Source: Halomonas sp. TA22 (lineage in GTDB: Bacteria; Pseudomonadota; Gammaproteobacteria; Pseudomonadales; Halomonadaceae). From it: DNA of 64,000 nt. The notes below the pieces were generated by a model, which was given only the letters and a program-made list of their open reading frames with translations, ran no database searches and was not told where the DNA came from. The translations under genes were made by a program, and so were the position numbers. Location: contig NZ_CP053108.1 in NCBI RefSeq assembly GCF_013009075.1, positions 186,001 to 250,000 on the forward strand. Reading direction: 5' to 3'. Positions within the stretch are counted from its first letter, which is position 1. Each line of letters begins with the position of its first letter. Of the stretch, positions 1 to 9,630 are shown piece after piece.

Positions 1-500
1 TCGCACAGCAGCGGATCGTGCAGGCACTCGAGTAGCCTCAGCACGTTATCGCCCATGGATTCGTTCATGGGCACCGCCGCCATCGGCGAGGGGGCCATCA
101 CCGGGTAACGCTCATCCCTTGCCAGCAACGGTCGGACCAGCTCATCCAGCATGAGCCGATCCAGACTCACTGAGATACCCAGCAACGGCTGTCGTTCGGC
201 GGCGAAGGTTTCGCACTCGAAGGGCAGCGGCAGCGCCTGGATGAGATAGTTGCCGGGACCATAATGGATGACGCGCTCCTCCAGGTAACCGATCTTGTTG
301 CCCTGGACGATGATCACCAGGCTCGGATCGTAGATCAGCGGCGTGCGCGGCTGGCTACAGTGCGATGCAATGATCTGCACGCCCGGTAGACGCGTTTCAG
401 AGTAACCCTCCCGTTTCACCAGCGGTGCTATGAGTGACGCCATGGAGGCGCCATATCGGTCGTGTGCCGCGGCGGCGGCCTTAGGGTCGATCAGGGACAT
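1..500 (-). CDS. AraC-family transcriptional regulator, N-terminal part (runs off the window)
   Basis: The reverse strand is open from an ATG at 500 to the window edge (about 166 residues). The visible part matches the AraC-type N-terminal sensor domain (PF06719 style), with the run SLVIIVQG followed by YGPGNYLIQALPLPFECE, which is typical of regulators that sit next to aldehyde or alcohol reductases. The C-terminal HTH lies outside the window, so DNA binding is inferred. It is divergent from the alcohol dehydrogenase starting at 727, and such regulators usually control the divergent gene. No other in-frame upstream ATG with a better ribosome site was seen. Confidence 0.8.
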   Translation of the reverse strand, partial: MSLIDPKAAAAAHDRYGASMASLIAPLVKREGYSETRLPGVQIIASHCSQPRTPLIYDPSLVIIVQGNKIGYLEERVIHYGPGNYLIQALPLPFECETFAAERQPLLGISVSLDRLMLDELVRPLLARDERYPVMAPSPMAAVPMNESMGDNVLRLLECLHDPLLC

Positions 501-726
501 CCAGGGTCATCGCTATTCATGAGGTACATGGCCGAATAATAACATTGGGCATAAAATTGCCGATGTTAGGTAATTGCCAAGCACCATCTCATAGCTTTGA
601 GCAAACATTGTACAGAATCGTGTATGGCCGCGAGGCGTGCATCGCGCCACACTATATTGGCTAATCGCCATGATATTGCCATGCGCGTTAGCGCCTTCGG
701 CCTGTTTCACTTACAAGGAGACATTC

Positions 727-1788
727 ATGCCTGAAGCAAAAGGATATGCTGCCCACTCCGCCACCACACCGCTGGCACCGTTTCGGTTTGAGCGCCGCAC
801 GCCGCGTCCGGACGATGTCGCCATTGAGATCCTCTATTGCGGGGTCTGCCATAGCGATCTGCATTTCGCCCAGGATGACTGGGGCATGAGCTCCTACCCG
901 GTGGTGCCTGGCCACGAGATCGTGGGACGTGTCACCTCGGTAGGCGATGAGGTTAGCCAGTATAAGGTGGGTGATATCGTCGGCGTCGGTTGCATGGTCG
1001 ACTCCTGTCGCCACTGTTCGGCGTGCAACGATGGTCTCGAGCAGTACTGTCTGGAGGGCTTCACCATGACCTATGGCAGCCCCGATCGGCATGATGGCAG
1101 CTTGACCCAGGGGGGCTACTCCGATGCGATCGTGGTCAGCGAACGCTTCGTGGTGCGCATGCCCGAGGGGATCGACCTCAAGTCAGCCGCACCGCTGCTG
1201 TGCGCGGGTATCACCACCTACTCGCCACTCAAGCACTTCGGCGTCACCAAGGGCCATAAGATCGGGGTGATCGGTATGGGTGGGCTTGGTCACATGGGCG
1301 TCAAGTTGGCCAAGGCGTTCGGTGCCGAGGTCACGCTGTTTACCCGCTCCGAGAGCAAGGTCGCCGAGGCCAAGCAGCAGGGCGCCGACCACGTGGTAGT
1401 CTCCACTGATGAGTCGCAGATGGCGGCGGTGGAGGCGACGTTCGACTTCATGCTCGACACCATACCGGTGCAGCACGACCTCAACCCATACCTGGCGGCA
1501 CTCAAGCATGATGGCATACATATCCTGGTAGGCCTGCTCGAGCCGATCGATCCCGCTATCAGTGGTGCTGCGCTGATCTTCAAGCGCCGCGTACTGGCCG
1601 GCTCGTTGATCGGTGGCATGCCGGAAACCCAGGAGGTGCTCGATTTCTGCGCCGAGCATGGCATCACCTGTGATGTGGAGATGATCGGTATCGACGAGAT
1701 TAACGAGGCCTATCAGCGCATGATCAAGGGCGATGTGCGTTACCGCTTCGTGATCGACATGGCCTCGCTAAAGGAGAACGCTGCCTAA
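727..1788 (+). CDS. Zinc-dependent NAD(P)-alcohol dehydrogenase, YahK/cinnamyl-alcohol type
   Basis: A 353-residue medium-chain dehydrogenase/reductase that probably reduces aldehydes with NADPH in the cytoplasm. Seen: catalytic zinc motif CGVCHSDLH, the GHEIVG block, a structural zinc cluster with four spaced Cys (CRHCSACNDGLEQYC), and the Rossmann motif GMGGLGHMGVKLAK. Length fits the YahK/CAD family. The reading frame is open from 637, but 727 is preferred because AAGGAG lies just upstream and the protein then begins at the family's usual N-terminus. It is divergent from the AraC-type gene, its likely regulator. A terminator hairpin follows at 1834. The natural substrate cannot be told from sequence. 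Confidence 0.9.
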   Translation: MPEAKGYAAHSATTPLAPFRFERRTPRPDDVAIEILYCGVCHSDLHFAQDDWGMSSYPVVPGHEIVGRVTSVGDEVSQYKVGDIVGVGCMVDSCRHCSACNDGLEQYCLEGFTMTYGSPDRHDGSLTQGGYSDAIVVSERFVVRMPEGIDLKSAAPLLCAGITTYSPLKHFGVTKGHKIGVIGMGGLGHMGVKLAKAFGAEVTLFTRSESKVAEAKQQGADHVVVSTDESQMAAVEATFDFMLDTIPVQHDLNPYLAALKHDGIHILVGLLEPIDPAISGAALIFKRRVLAGSLIGGMPETQEVLDFCAEHGITCDVEMIGIDEINEAYQRMIKGDVRYRFVIDMASLKENAA

Positions 1789-1833
1789 TCGAGATAAGCT
1801 CATTGACGCTGTATTAAGCACCTAATAGAACGA

Positions 1834-1860
1834 AAAGCCGCACGGTTACCGTGCGGCTTT
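1834..1860. terminator. Bidirectional intrinsic terminator
   Basis: AAAGCCGCACGG and CCGTGCGGCTTT form a near-perfect stem between the convergent alcohol dehydrogenase and DUF892 genes. A-rich and T-rich flanks allow use on either strand. Confidence 0.8.
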
Positions 1861-1915
1861 GTAGGCCTTTGCCACCACTGCTTTGAGTCTTGCTCGCTGC
1901 AGGGGGGCATTACGC

Positions 1916-2428
1916 TCAACGCTTGGCGGGAACGTCGTCCTCGCTGGAGCGTGCCAGGAAAGCCTGAGTCACGGCAGGAAGGTTCTCTTCAAGCCACTGC
2001 GCCATGTTCTCCTCCTCCTTGAGGATCTCTTCGCAGACGCGTTTCACTTCAAGCTCACCACAGTACTCCGCTGCACTGATCAAGGCCTTGTAGTTAGCGA
2101 TCTCGAAGTGCTCGAAGGAGAGGCTGGCAATGCCACCCTTGACCACTTCATCGGAGACGAACATACCGCCCATCGATTGGCCCATGGCGGCGAATTTGGC
2201 GCCTATGTCCTTGAAGGCGGAGGTGTCCATGTCGGCCTTGTCGATCACGCTCTCAAGCTTCTCGAGCTGGCCTTGGGTCTCCTGAATGTGCTTCTCGATA
2301 CGAGACTGTAACTCAGGGTAGTGCTCTAGACGGCTCGCCTGGTCCCTGAGCATCTTGTCGGCTTGGACTTCCATGGCGTGCGCATCGCGCAACCAGTCAC
2401 TGAGATGCTTGCGGCTGGACTCATTCAT
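1916..2428 (-). CDS. Ferritin-like DUF892 protein (YciE/YciF family)
   Basis: A 170-residue all-helical protein of the ferritin-like DUF892 family, linked in other bacteria to stress responses; its biochemical activity is not established. Seen: the N-terminal segment LSDWLRDAHAMEVQADKML with conserved acidic residues, paired helices with regularly placed Glu/His (SFEHFEIANYKAL, CEEILKEEENMAQWL), and normal family length. The gene lies 49 bp downstream of Mn-catalase on the same strand, so the two probably form an oxidative or osmotic stress unit. The start at 2428 has GGAGAGGTAATATT upstream. Confidence 0.85.
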   Translation of the reverse strand: MNESSRKHLSDWLRDAHAMEVQADKMLRDQASRLEHYPELQSRIEKHIQETQGQLEKLESVIDKADMDTSAFKDIGAKFAAMGQSMGGMFVSDEVVKGGIASLSFEHFEIANYKALISAAEYCGELEVKRVCEEILKEEENMAQWLEENLPAVTQAFLARSSEDDVPAKR

Positions 2429-2477
2429 AATATTACCTCTCCTTGGTTAAAAACCGGTGCGGGGCTTCAAGCGACAA

Positions 2478-3302
2478 TCAAATCTGCTCGCTCTGTGCAC
2501 CTGAACCCGGTCGCGCCTTGCCAAGCGACGCGGGCTCGCCTTCCGGTTCGGGTTGCTGCTTGACGCTGAACTCGCCACGTCCATCCAGTGACGGACCCTG
2601 GGCCCAGCGTCCTTCCGGTGCTTGCTTGTCCATGAGTGTATTAAGATAGTAGTAAGAGTGCTGTGTTGCCTCATGCTCTTCCGGTGTGGAGTTGGGAATC
2701 GGCAAGGCTGCCTGGATACCGCCCAGCTCCTCGATCACTGCCAGCCACTGCTGCTGGTGATAGGTGTCGCGAGCGATCAGGAACGACAGGAAGTCCTTCA
2801 TCCCCTTGTCATCGGTCCAATTGTAGAGACGCGAGGCCAGCACACGACCGCTCGATTCAGCGGCGACGTTGGCCAGCATGTCCGCCCCCACATTGCCGGT
2901 GGCATAGATATGGCTCATGTCGAAGGGTACGCCATTGGAGTTGACAGGCATGGCGGAGAGGCCCGAACTCAACAGATGGCGAGGGTTCATGCCACCCAGG
3001 ATGGCGTGGACCACAGGGTCTTTGGCCGACTCCTCCTGGTAGGAAAGCGGGGCCCCCTCGAGATTGAGGGCCACGGCATGGGCAAGCATTTCGATATGCG
3101 CAAGCTCTTCCGTAGCCGTCGACATCAACATGTCGCGGATCCGGTCATCGCCACGCGCGCCCATGGCCTGGAAGAAATACTGCATCGCGACGCGAATTTC
3201 TCCCTCCACGCCACCAATGGCTTGCTGAAGCAGCATGGCGAATTGCGGATCGGGCTTGTCGACTTTAACCGGGTACTGAAGATTGGACGAATGATGGAAC
3301 AT
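2478..3302 (-). CDS. Manganese catalase
   Basis: A 274-residue non-haem dimanganese catalase that dismutates hydrogen peroxide. The ligand set of the family is visible: Glu35 in VEGEIR, Glu66 and His69 in TEELAHIEM, Glu149 in AAESSGR and His182 in DTYHQQQW. The N-terminus MFHHSSNLQYPV is typical, and the start is supported by AAGGAAGAG upstream. It is the first gene of a probable two-gene unit with the DUF892 protein. A 7-bp inverted repeat (GCACTAA, 4-nt spacer, TTAGTGC) at 3348-3365 lies in its upstream region and could be an operator. Confidence 0.92.
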   Translation of the reverse strand: MFHHSSNLQYPVKVDKPDPQFAMLLQQAIGGVEGEIRVAMQYFFQAMGARGDDRIRDMLMSTATEELAHIEMLAHAVALNLEGAPLSYQEESAKDPVVHAILGGMNPRHLLSSGLSAMPVNSNGVPFDMSHIYATGNVGADMLANVAAESSGRVLASRLYNWTDDKGMKDFLSFLIARDTYHQQQWLAVIEELGGIQAALPIPNSTPEEHEATQHSYYYLNTLMDKQAPEGRWAQGPSLDGRGEFSVKQQPEPEGEPASLGKARPGSGAQSEQI

Positions 3303-3816
3303 GGCTCTCTTCCTTGATGTTGGTTACATTAAGCTAGACATTCATATGCACTAACCTTTTAGTGCGTTTCTCAGGCGTTGTTTACGGACGTTACTACTAC
3401 TTCACTTATGGCTATTGCCCATCTATAGCAACTTTTCTTCCCAGCAAATTGAAATAGAAAGGAAATTTCCCCAAGTTGAGTTTGGGAGGTTAGAAAAACC
3501 AACTCATGTTAATTAACGTCTTGCTTCCTAGCCAATCGGTTATCGAGATGATTCCTGATTCAGGCTAGCAGTTAAGCAAAATATTATTACTGCCATTTGT
3601 GTTTTTTCGTAAATTAGTTTGGCTCCTAACATTGTGCTTCTTTCAACGTAGTCCACTTTCCTGATATAGGCCAAAGGATTGCCGCCCGATGGCAGGCTGG
3701 CGGCACATTGACTTGCATCGTTGCTATCGAATTTATTGCGCGTTACGGTCTTGTACCGTTCGTAGGACGCTATAGCGCAATCGAATGTCACATGCAGACT
3801 AATGGAGGAGTTTGCC
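3303..3816. other. Intergenic region without a convincing gene
   Basis: About 510 bp of comparatively AT-rich DNA between divergent Mn-catalase and ectD. It must hold both promoters. The inverted repeat GCACTAA/TTAGTGC (3348-3365) is the only clear symmetrical element. A reverse-strand reading frame (3540-3962) overlaps the start of ectD and has no recognisable content or ribosome site, so it is not called. Confidence 0.6.
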
Positions 3817-4728
3817 ATGCAGGACAAACAGGACCTGTTTCCAACACGCCTGGAGCGCAAGTTGGACATGTTCAAGCGTATCGACCCTGTGGTGCATAGT
3901 GAGGGAGCGCAGCGGAGCGCTGGGCCGTTGAGCACTGCAGAGATCGATGAGTTCGAGCGCAAGGGCTTTCTCTCGTTCGAGAGTTTCTTCGACAGAGAAG
4001 AGATGGAAGCCTTTATTCAGGAGCTTCGCGATTACGAGGAGGATGAGGATCTCAAGCTTTCCGAAGGCACGGTGCTGGAGCCGGGTCGCCAGGAGATCCG
4101 CTCGATCTTCGGCATTCATGAGATATCCGAGCGCTTCAGCCGCCTGACCCGTGACCCGCGCCTGCTGGCGATGGTGCAGCAGCTGCTGGGTGGCGATATC
4201 TATATCCATCAATCGCGCATCAACTATAAACCCGGCTTCAAGGGCAAGGGCTTCGACTGGCATTCGGATTTCGAGACCTGGCACAGTGAGGATGGCATGC
4301 CGCGCATGCGCTCGCTGAGCTGCTCGATCATCTTGACCGACAACGGCGAGTTCAATGGCCCGCTGATGTTGATTCCCGGCTCGCACAACTACTTCATCCC
4401 TTGTGTAGGGCGCACTCCTCAGGATAACTACAAGGAGTCGCTCAAGAGCCAGGAGGTGGGAGTGCCCGACGAGGCCAGCCTGCGCAAGCTGATGCTCGAA
4501 GGCGACATCGAGGCGCCCAAGGGACCGGCAGGTTCGCTGGTGATGTTCGAGTGCAACACCATGCATGGCTCCAACATCAACATGTCCTGCTGGCCGCGAA
4601 GCAACCTGTTCTTCGTCTACAACAGTGTCGAAAACACGCTTCATGATCCCTATTGCGGCAACAAGCCACGTCCCGATTTTCTGGCCAATCGCAAGGACTG
4701 GAGCCCGCTCAGAGCAGTTGATGAATGA
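3817..4728 (+). CDS. ectD: Ectoine hydroxylase
   Basis: A 303-residue Fe(II)/2-oxoglutarate dioxygenase of the phytanoyl-CoA hydroxylase superfamily that converts ectoine to 5-hydroxyectoine. Seen: the diagnostic EctD segment FDWHSDFETWHSEDGMP, iron ligands His149 and Asp151 with His250 in NTMHGSN, the substrate-pocket run HQSRINYKPGF, and GPLMLIPGSH. An in-frame ATG at 3802 contains the sequence GGAGGAG, which is the ribosome site for 3817, so 3817 is chosen. No ectABC genes are adjacent, so it is a stand-alone ectD whose substrate must come from a locus elsewhere. Confidence 0.93.
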   Translation: MQDKQDLFPTRLERKLDMFKRIDPVVHSEGAQRSAGPLSTAEIDEFERKGFLSFESFFDREEMEAFIQELRDYEEDEDLKLSEGTVLEPGRQEIRSIFGIHEISERFSRLTRDPRLLAMVQQLLGGDIYIHQSRINYKPGFKGKGFDWHSDFETWHSEDGMPRMRSLSCSIILTDNGEFNGPLMLIPGSHNYFIPCVGRTPQDNYKESLKSQEVGVPDEASLRKLMLEGDIEAPKGPAGSLVMFECNTMHGSNINMSCWPRSNLFFVYNSVENTLHDPYCGNKPRPDFLANRKDWSPLRAVDE

Positions 4729-4762
4729 TCCTTCACGCCGGCCGACATGTCGCCGATCCCAT

Positions 4763-4787
4763 AAGGCACCCAAGCGGTGCCTTATTT
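4763..4787 (+). terminator. Intrinsic terminator after ectD
   Basis: AAGGCACC and GGTGCCTT pair around a 5-nt loop, followed by ATTTC. It lies 35 bp past the ectD stop. Confidence 0.7.
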
Positions 4788-4874
4788 CATTTGTCTCTGC
4801 CGAGCGGCCGAGGCGACTGGCCGGTTGACGCTATCGATGCCATCCTGAGATATCACTTCAGCAGGAGACGGCTC

Positions 4875-5750
4875 ATGTTGCCATCACTCGCTACGCGCGC
4901 CTCTGCCTGGCTCATCGGCCTGCTGCTCCTCGGCGTTCTTGAGGGGGCAATCGGGCGTGAGCTTGCCGTCGATGTCGAGGAGATGGTGGAGGTCGAGGTG
5001 GCGACCATCGGCATGGAGCGCCATACCGGACTTCCGGTAGTACTGCTGCGCGAGCCCGGCGCCAACGAGGTGATCACCATCTTCGTCGGTGCCGCCGAGG
5101 CCGAAGCGATCCTGCGCAGCCTGCATGGCGTTCGCCCGCGTCGCCCCTTGACCCACGACCTGCTCAGCAGTGTCCTCGAAGGCACTGAGATGCGCCTGGA
5201 GCGCGTCTATGTCGATGCGCTCGAGGCCAATACCTTTCTGGGCATGCTGGAGCTGCGCATTGCCGGGCGTGACGCGCCGGTACGCATCGACAGTCGCCCC
5301 AGCGATGCCATCGCACTGGCCCTGCAGGCGGGCGCCAGCGTGCATGTGGCGCCACAGGTCATGGCTGCCGCCCAACATATCGAGTTCGAAGGGCTAGACG
5401 ATCAGGTGCTGACCGCGCTGGGCATCACCGTGGCTCCTGTCACCGAGGATCTGCGCGATGCACTGCAACTGCCCGACCGCGAGGGCGTACTGATCACCGA
5501 TGTCAGCGGGCCTGCCGAGCAGGCCGGGATGCAGCCCGGCGCCCTATTGCTGGAGGTGAACGAGCGCACCCCTCTTACGCCGATGCAGTTCCTCGAGTCC
5601 GTTCGCGCCACGCCGAGAGGCGAGAAGGCGCGACTACGCTACTGGCAGCAAGGCGGTGAGCAGCAGCTCGAGCTGCCCACCGATGTGCCCGCGCCTCGCC
5701 AGCGTCGCCCCGTTCAAGAACCGCCCGCCAGCCGGGATGAGATGGTATAG
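4875..5750 (+). CDS. Exported bifunctional-nuclease-domain (DUF151) protein with PDZ domain
   Basis: 291 residues. Residues 1-26 form a signal-peptide-like segment (Arg, then the hydrophobic run WLIGLLLLGVLEG). Residues about 35-165 match the bifunctional nuclease/DUF151 fold (GLPVVLLREPG, EAEAILRSL, TFLGMLELRI, IDSRPSDAIALAL), and about 190-275 a PDZ domain (GVLITDVSGPAEQAGMQPG). DUF151 proteins are usually cytoplasmic, so secretion plus PDZ suggests a periplasmic role, perhaps in protein quality control; the function is unknown. The ATG at 4875 has GGAGACGG upstream; the reading frame continues upstream to 4725 but without a ribosome site or signal peptide. Confidence 0.8.
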   Translation: MLPSLATRASAWLIGLLLLGVLEGAIGRELAVDVEEMVEVEVATIGMERHTGLPVVLLREPGANEVITIFVGAAEAEAILRSLHGVRPRRPLTHDLLSSVLEGTEMRLERVYVDALEANTFLGMLELRIAGRDAPVRIDSRPSDAIALALQAGASVHVAPQVMAAAQHIEFEGLDDQVLTALGITVAPVTEDLRDALQLPDREGVLITDVSGPAEQAGMQPGALLLEVNERTPLTPMQFLESVRATPRGEKARLRYWQQGGEQQLELPTDVPAPRQRRPVQEPPASRDEMV

Positions 5751-5867
5751 CCCCCTGCATTGGTGAGCCCCACCGAGTCGTGACGTGCGCAAGCAAAGAG
5801 AGTGAGCCTACTCATGGTAAACTCCCCTCTTTGTTTGCCTGGTAGCGCGTGTACCCTAAGGACTCCC

Positions 5868-6611
5868 GTGACGCTTTTGTCGAGTATTGCCTTCATCGTA
5901 GTGGTATTTCTGACCTCGGCGCTGTCGGGGATATTTGGCATGGCAGGCGGGCTGGTGCTGTTGTGGTTCCTGCTGGTGCTATTTCCCGCGGCCACGGCGA
6001 TGGCCGTGCACGGGGTCATTCAGCTCACCGCCAACGCCTCGCGGGCCTGGCTGTCGCGGCGCTTCATCGTGTGGCGCATCGTGATGATCATGACCAGTGG
6101 CGTGCTGCTCGCCGCGCTTGCGCTGTTGATGGTCAACTACACGCCCAATGCGGCCATCGTCTCGCTGCTGATCGGCCTGATGCCGATTCTGGTGTGGATG
6201 CCCAAGCAGTGGTTTCAGCTCGATGCCGCCAAGACCAGTCACGCGCTGGGCTGCGGCATCGTTGCCGGCGGACTGACGATCGCCGCTGGCGTATCGGGGC
6301 CGCTGATCGATATCTTCTTCATCCGAACGCGCATGGATCGACGGCAGGTGGTGGCCACCAAGGCGATGATCCAGGTGATCTCGCACTCGATCAAGATTCT
6401 CTTCTATCTCGGCTCGGCACTGGCGCTGAGTGCCGGCCAGTGGTCGATCATCCTGCTGGCGGCACCCTTCGCGATCTTCGGCACCCACACCGGCAATCGC
6501 ATCCTGCAGCGCCTGACCGATGCCAACTTCCGGACCTGGACGCGCTGGATCGTCACCGCCATCGGTACCTTCTATATGGTGCAGGGCATCATTCTGGTGA
6601 TGGCGGCATAG
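5868..6611 (+). CDS. TauE/SafE-family membrane permease
   Basis: About 247 residues from a GTG at 5868 (AAGGA upstream), with around eight hydrophobic segments. The first contains the family hallmark SALSGIFGMAGGLVL, and the second half repeats the pattern (GVSGPLIDIFF). The family exports sulfite, sulfoacetate or other small organosulfur anions, but individual substrates are rarely predictable. An in-frame start at 5802 is possible but adds a poorly conserved 22-residue extension. The neighbours give no clue to substrate. Confidence 0.82.
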   Translation: MTLLSSIAFIVVVFLTSALSGIFGMAGGLVLLWFLLVLFPAATAMAVHGVIQLTANASRAWLSRRFIVWRIVMIMTSGVLLAALALLMVNYTPNAAIVSLLIGLMPILVWMPKQWFQLDAAKTSHALGCGIVAGGLTIAAGVSGPLIDIFFIRTRMDRRQVVATKAMIQVISHSIKILFYLGSALALSAGQWSIILLAAPFAIFGTHTGNRILQRLTDANFRTWTRWIVTAIGTFYMVQGIILVMAA

Positions 6612-6619
6612 GCTGGCGC

Positions 6620-7972
<1,353 letters not shown>

Positions 7973-7992
7973 CCTTGGGTATGCCCCTCCAG

Positions 7993-9462
7993 CTAGAGGA
8001 CCGGCGGCACGGTATCGAAGAGCTCACTGTCGTCGTCGGCATCGGGCATACGCTGATTCAACTGGTGAAACTGCTGCTGGCTGCGATCCACGTAATTGAG
8101 GATCTCGTAGTAGCGGCGGATGTTGCGCACGTAGATGACCGGCTCGCCGCCCCGCGCGTAACCATGACGCGTCTGGCTGTACCACTCACGATTCTGCAAT
8201 AGCGGCAGCGCCTCGCGCACGTCGGCCCAGACATAAGGATCGCCACCGCGCATCTCGGCGATGCGCTGGGCATCGTAGAGATGCCCAAGGCCGACATTGT
8301 AAGCCGCAAGCGCCATCCACAGGCGATCCGGTCCCTGGATCTCCTCCTGCAGGCGTTCCTTCATCTGGCGCAGGTAGCGGGCGCCGCCATCGATGCTCTG
8401 CTTGGGATCGAGACGGTTGGCGACGCCCAGCTCGCTGGCGGTAGGCAGGGTCAGCATCATCAGGCCGCGTACGCCGGTCGGGGAGGTGGCTTGCGGGTCC
8501 CAGTGCGACTCCTGGTAGCCAAGCGCCGCTAGCAGCTTCCAGTCGAAGCCGGTCTCCCGGGCGGCGGCACGGAACAGCTCGGTATACTCCGGCAGCTTCT
8601 CGCGGATATGGTGGATGAAGATGCGTGCCCCGACATACTCCAGGTAGTCGTCGTGGCCGAAGTAGCTGTCGATCAGTTCGGCGAGAGTGCCGTTGCGCTG
8701 CAGCTCGAGCAGGAAGCGGTTGGCCTCCTCAAGCACGCCGAGCCCTTGGCGGGCGGGAAACGCCCAGGCCATTGAGAGCGGTTCACCCAGCGGGAAGCCG
8801 TTCTCCACCTCGGGATAGAAGAGGCGGTTGAGCTTGAACTGATGGGCATAGATCACCGCGGCATCGAGGTTGCCGTTCTCGACGCGCTGCAGGAGATCGG
8901 CGACCTCCAGCTCGGCCGCCTCCTTCCAGGAGAGAGAGGGCATTTCGCGCTGCAGCTCGCGCAGAATCAGGCTGGTGCCTGAGCCACTGATCACCCCAAT
9001 GCTGAGACCGAGCAGGTCTTGCGGTTGCCGTACTGGCGGCAGACCGCGGCGATAGACCAGCAGCGGCTGCAGCGTCAGGATCGGACGGCTGAAGTTGATG
9101 CCCGGCAGGCTGGGGTCGAGTGGCAGCGCAGCCGCCCCCAGATCCCCTTCACCACGGCGTACCGCGTCCAGTACTCCTTCGATGTTGTGGTTGGCATCCA
9201 TCGACAGACTCACGCCGAGATGTTCGGCGAAGCGCAGCATCAGATCGTACTCGAACCCGGTGGGGCCATGGCGCCCTTCATAGTAGGTGGTGGGCGTATT
9301 GCGGGTATAGACGGCGAGGAAGTCGCGGGTCCGTATCTCCTCTAGCGGCTGGCTGTCATGTGTAGCGACAGGGGGCGTCAACAAAAACAGCGCTACGCCG
9401 AGGCACGTCGAGACAACCTGCCGAGGGTGGCGGTGCAGAAAATGAATTAACGCTTTGAACAT
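7993..9462 (-). CDS. mltF: Membrane-bound lytic murein transglycosylase F
   Basis: 489 residues. Residues about 1-35 are a basic segment then a hydrophobic signal/anchor ([12 protein letters not shown]). The middle is a periplasmic solute-binding (SBP_bac_3-like) domain ([29 protein letters not shown]). The C-terminal third is an SLT lysozyme-like domain with the catalytic Glu in [10 protein letters not shown] and the [10 protein letters not shown] and [11 protein letters not shown] motifs. It cleaves peptidoglycan to 1,6-anhydro muropeptides. The start at 9462 is preferred to 9510 because the signal sequence then begins the protein, although no good ribosome site is visible. It is divergent from purL, the usual gammaproteobacterial order. 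Confidence 0.92.
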   Translation of the reverse strand: MFKALIHFLHRHPRQVVSTCLGVALFLLTPPVATHDSQPLEEIRTRDFLAVYTRNTPTTYYEGRHGPTGFEYDLMLRFAEHLGVSLSMDANHNIEGVLDAVRRGEGDLGAAALPLDPSLPGINFSRPILTLQPLLVYRRGLPPVRQPQDLLGLSIGVISGSGTSLILRELQREMPSLSWKEAAELEVADLLQRVENGNLDAAVIYAHQFKLNRLFYPEVENGFPLGEPLSMAWAFPARQGLGVLEEANRFLLELQRNGTLAELIDSYFGHDDYLEYVGARIFIHHIREKLPEYTELFRAAARETGFDWKLLAALGYQESHWDPQATSPTGVRGLMMLTLPTASELGVANRLDPKQSIDGGARYLRQMKERLQEEIQGPDRLWMALAAYNVGLGHLYDAQRIAEMRGGDPYVWADVREALPLLQNREWYSQTRHGYARGGEPVIYVRNIRRYYEILNYVDRSQQQFHQLNQRMPDADDDSELFDTVPPVL

Positions 9463-9630
9463 GTAAGTAACACATGGCAACGGAGCGACACACCATAACG
9501 GTCGCGCCACATACTGTCACCTTGCCAATGTTCGCCCTTACGTTTCGCGTGATCGCCGCTTTCCAGTATCATATGCGCTCACCGCCGCAGGCCGCGGCCC
9601 TCATTTCGCTCTCTTCAGAGGCTCTCGACC

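Noticed and set aside
3540-3962. 140-codon minus-strand frame upstream of ectD
   Set aside because: It overlaps ectD antisense, has no ribosome site and no protein-like composition.
9530-9560. Possible PurR box upstream of purL (ACGTTTCGCGT)
   Set aside because: Only one half resembles the operator; the palindrome is not formed.
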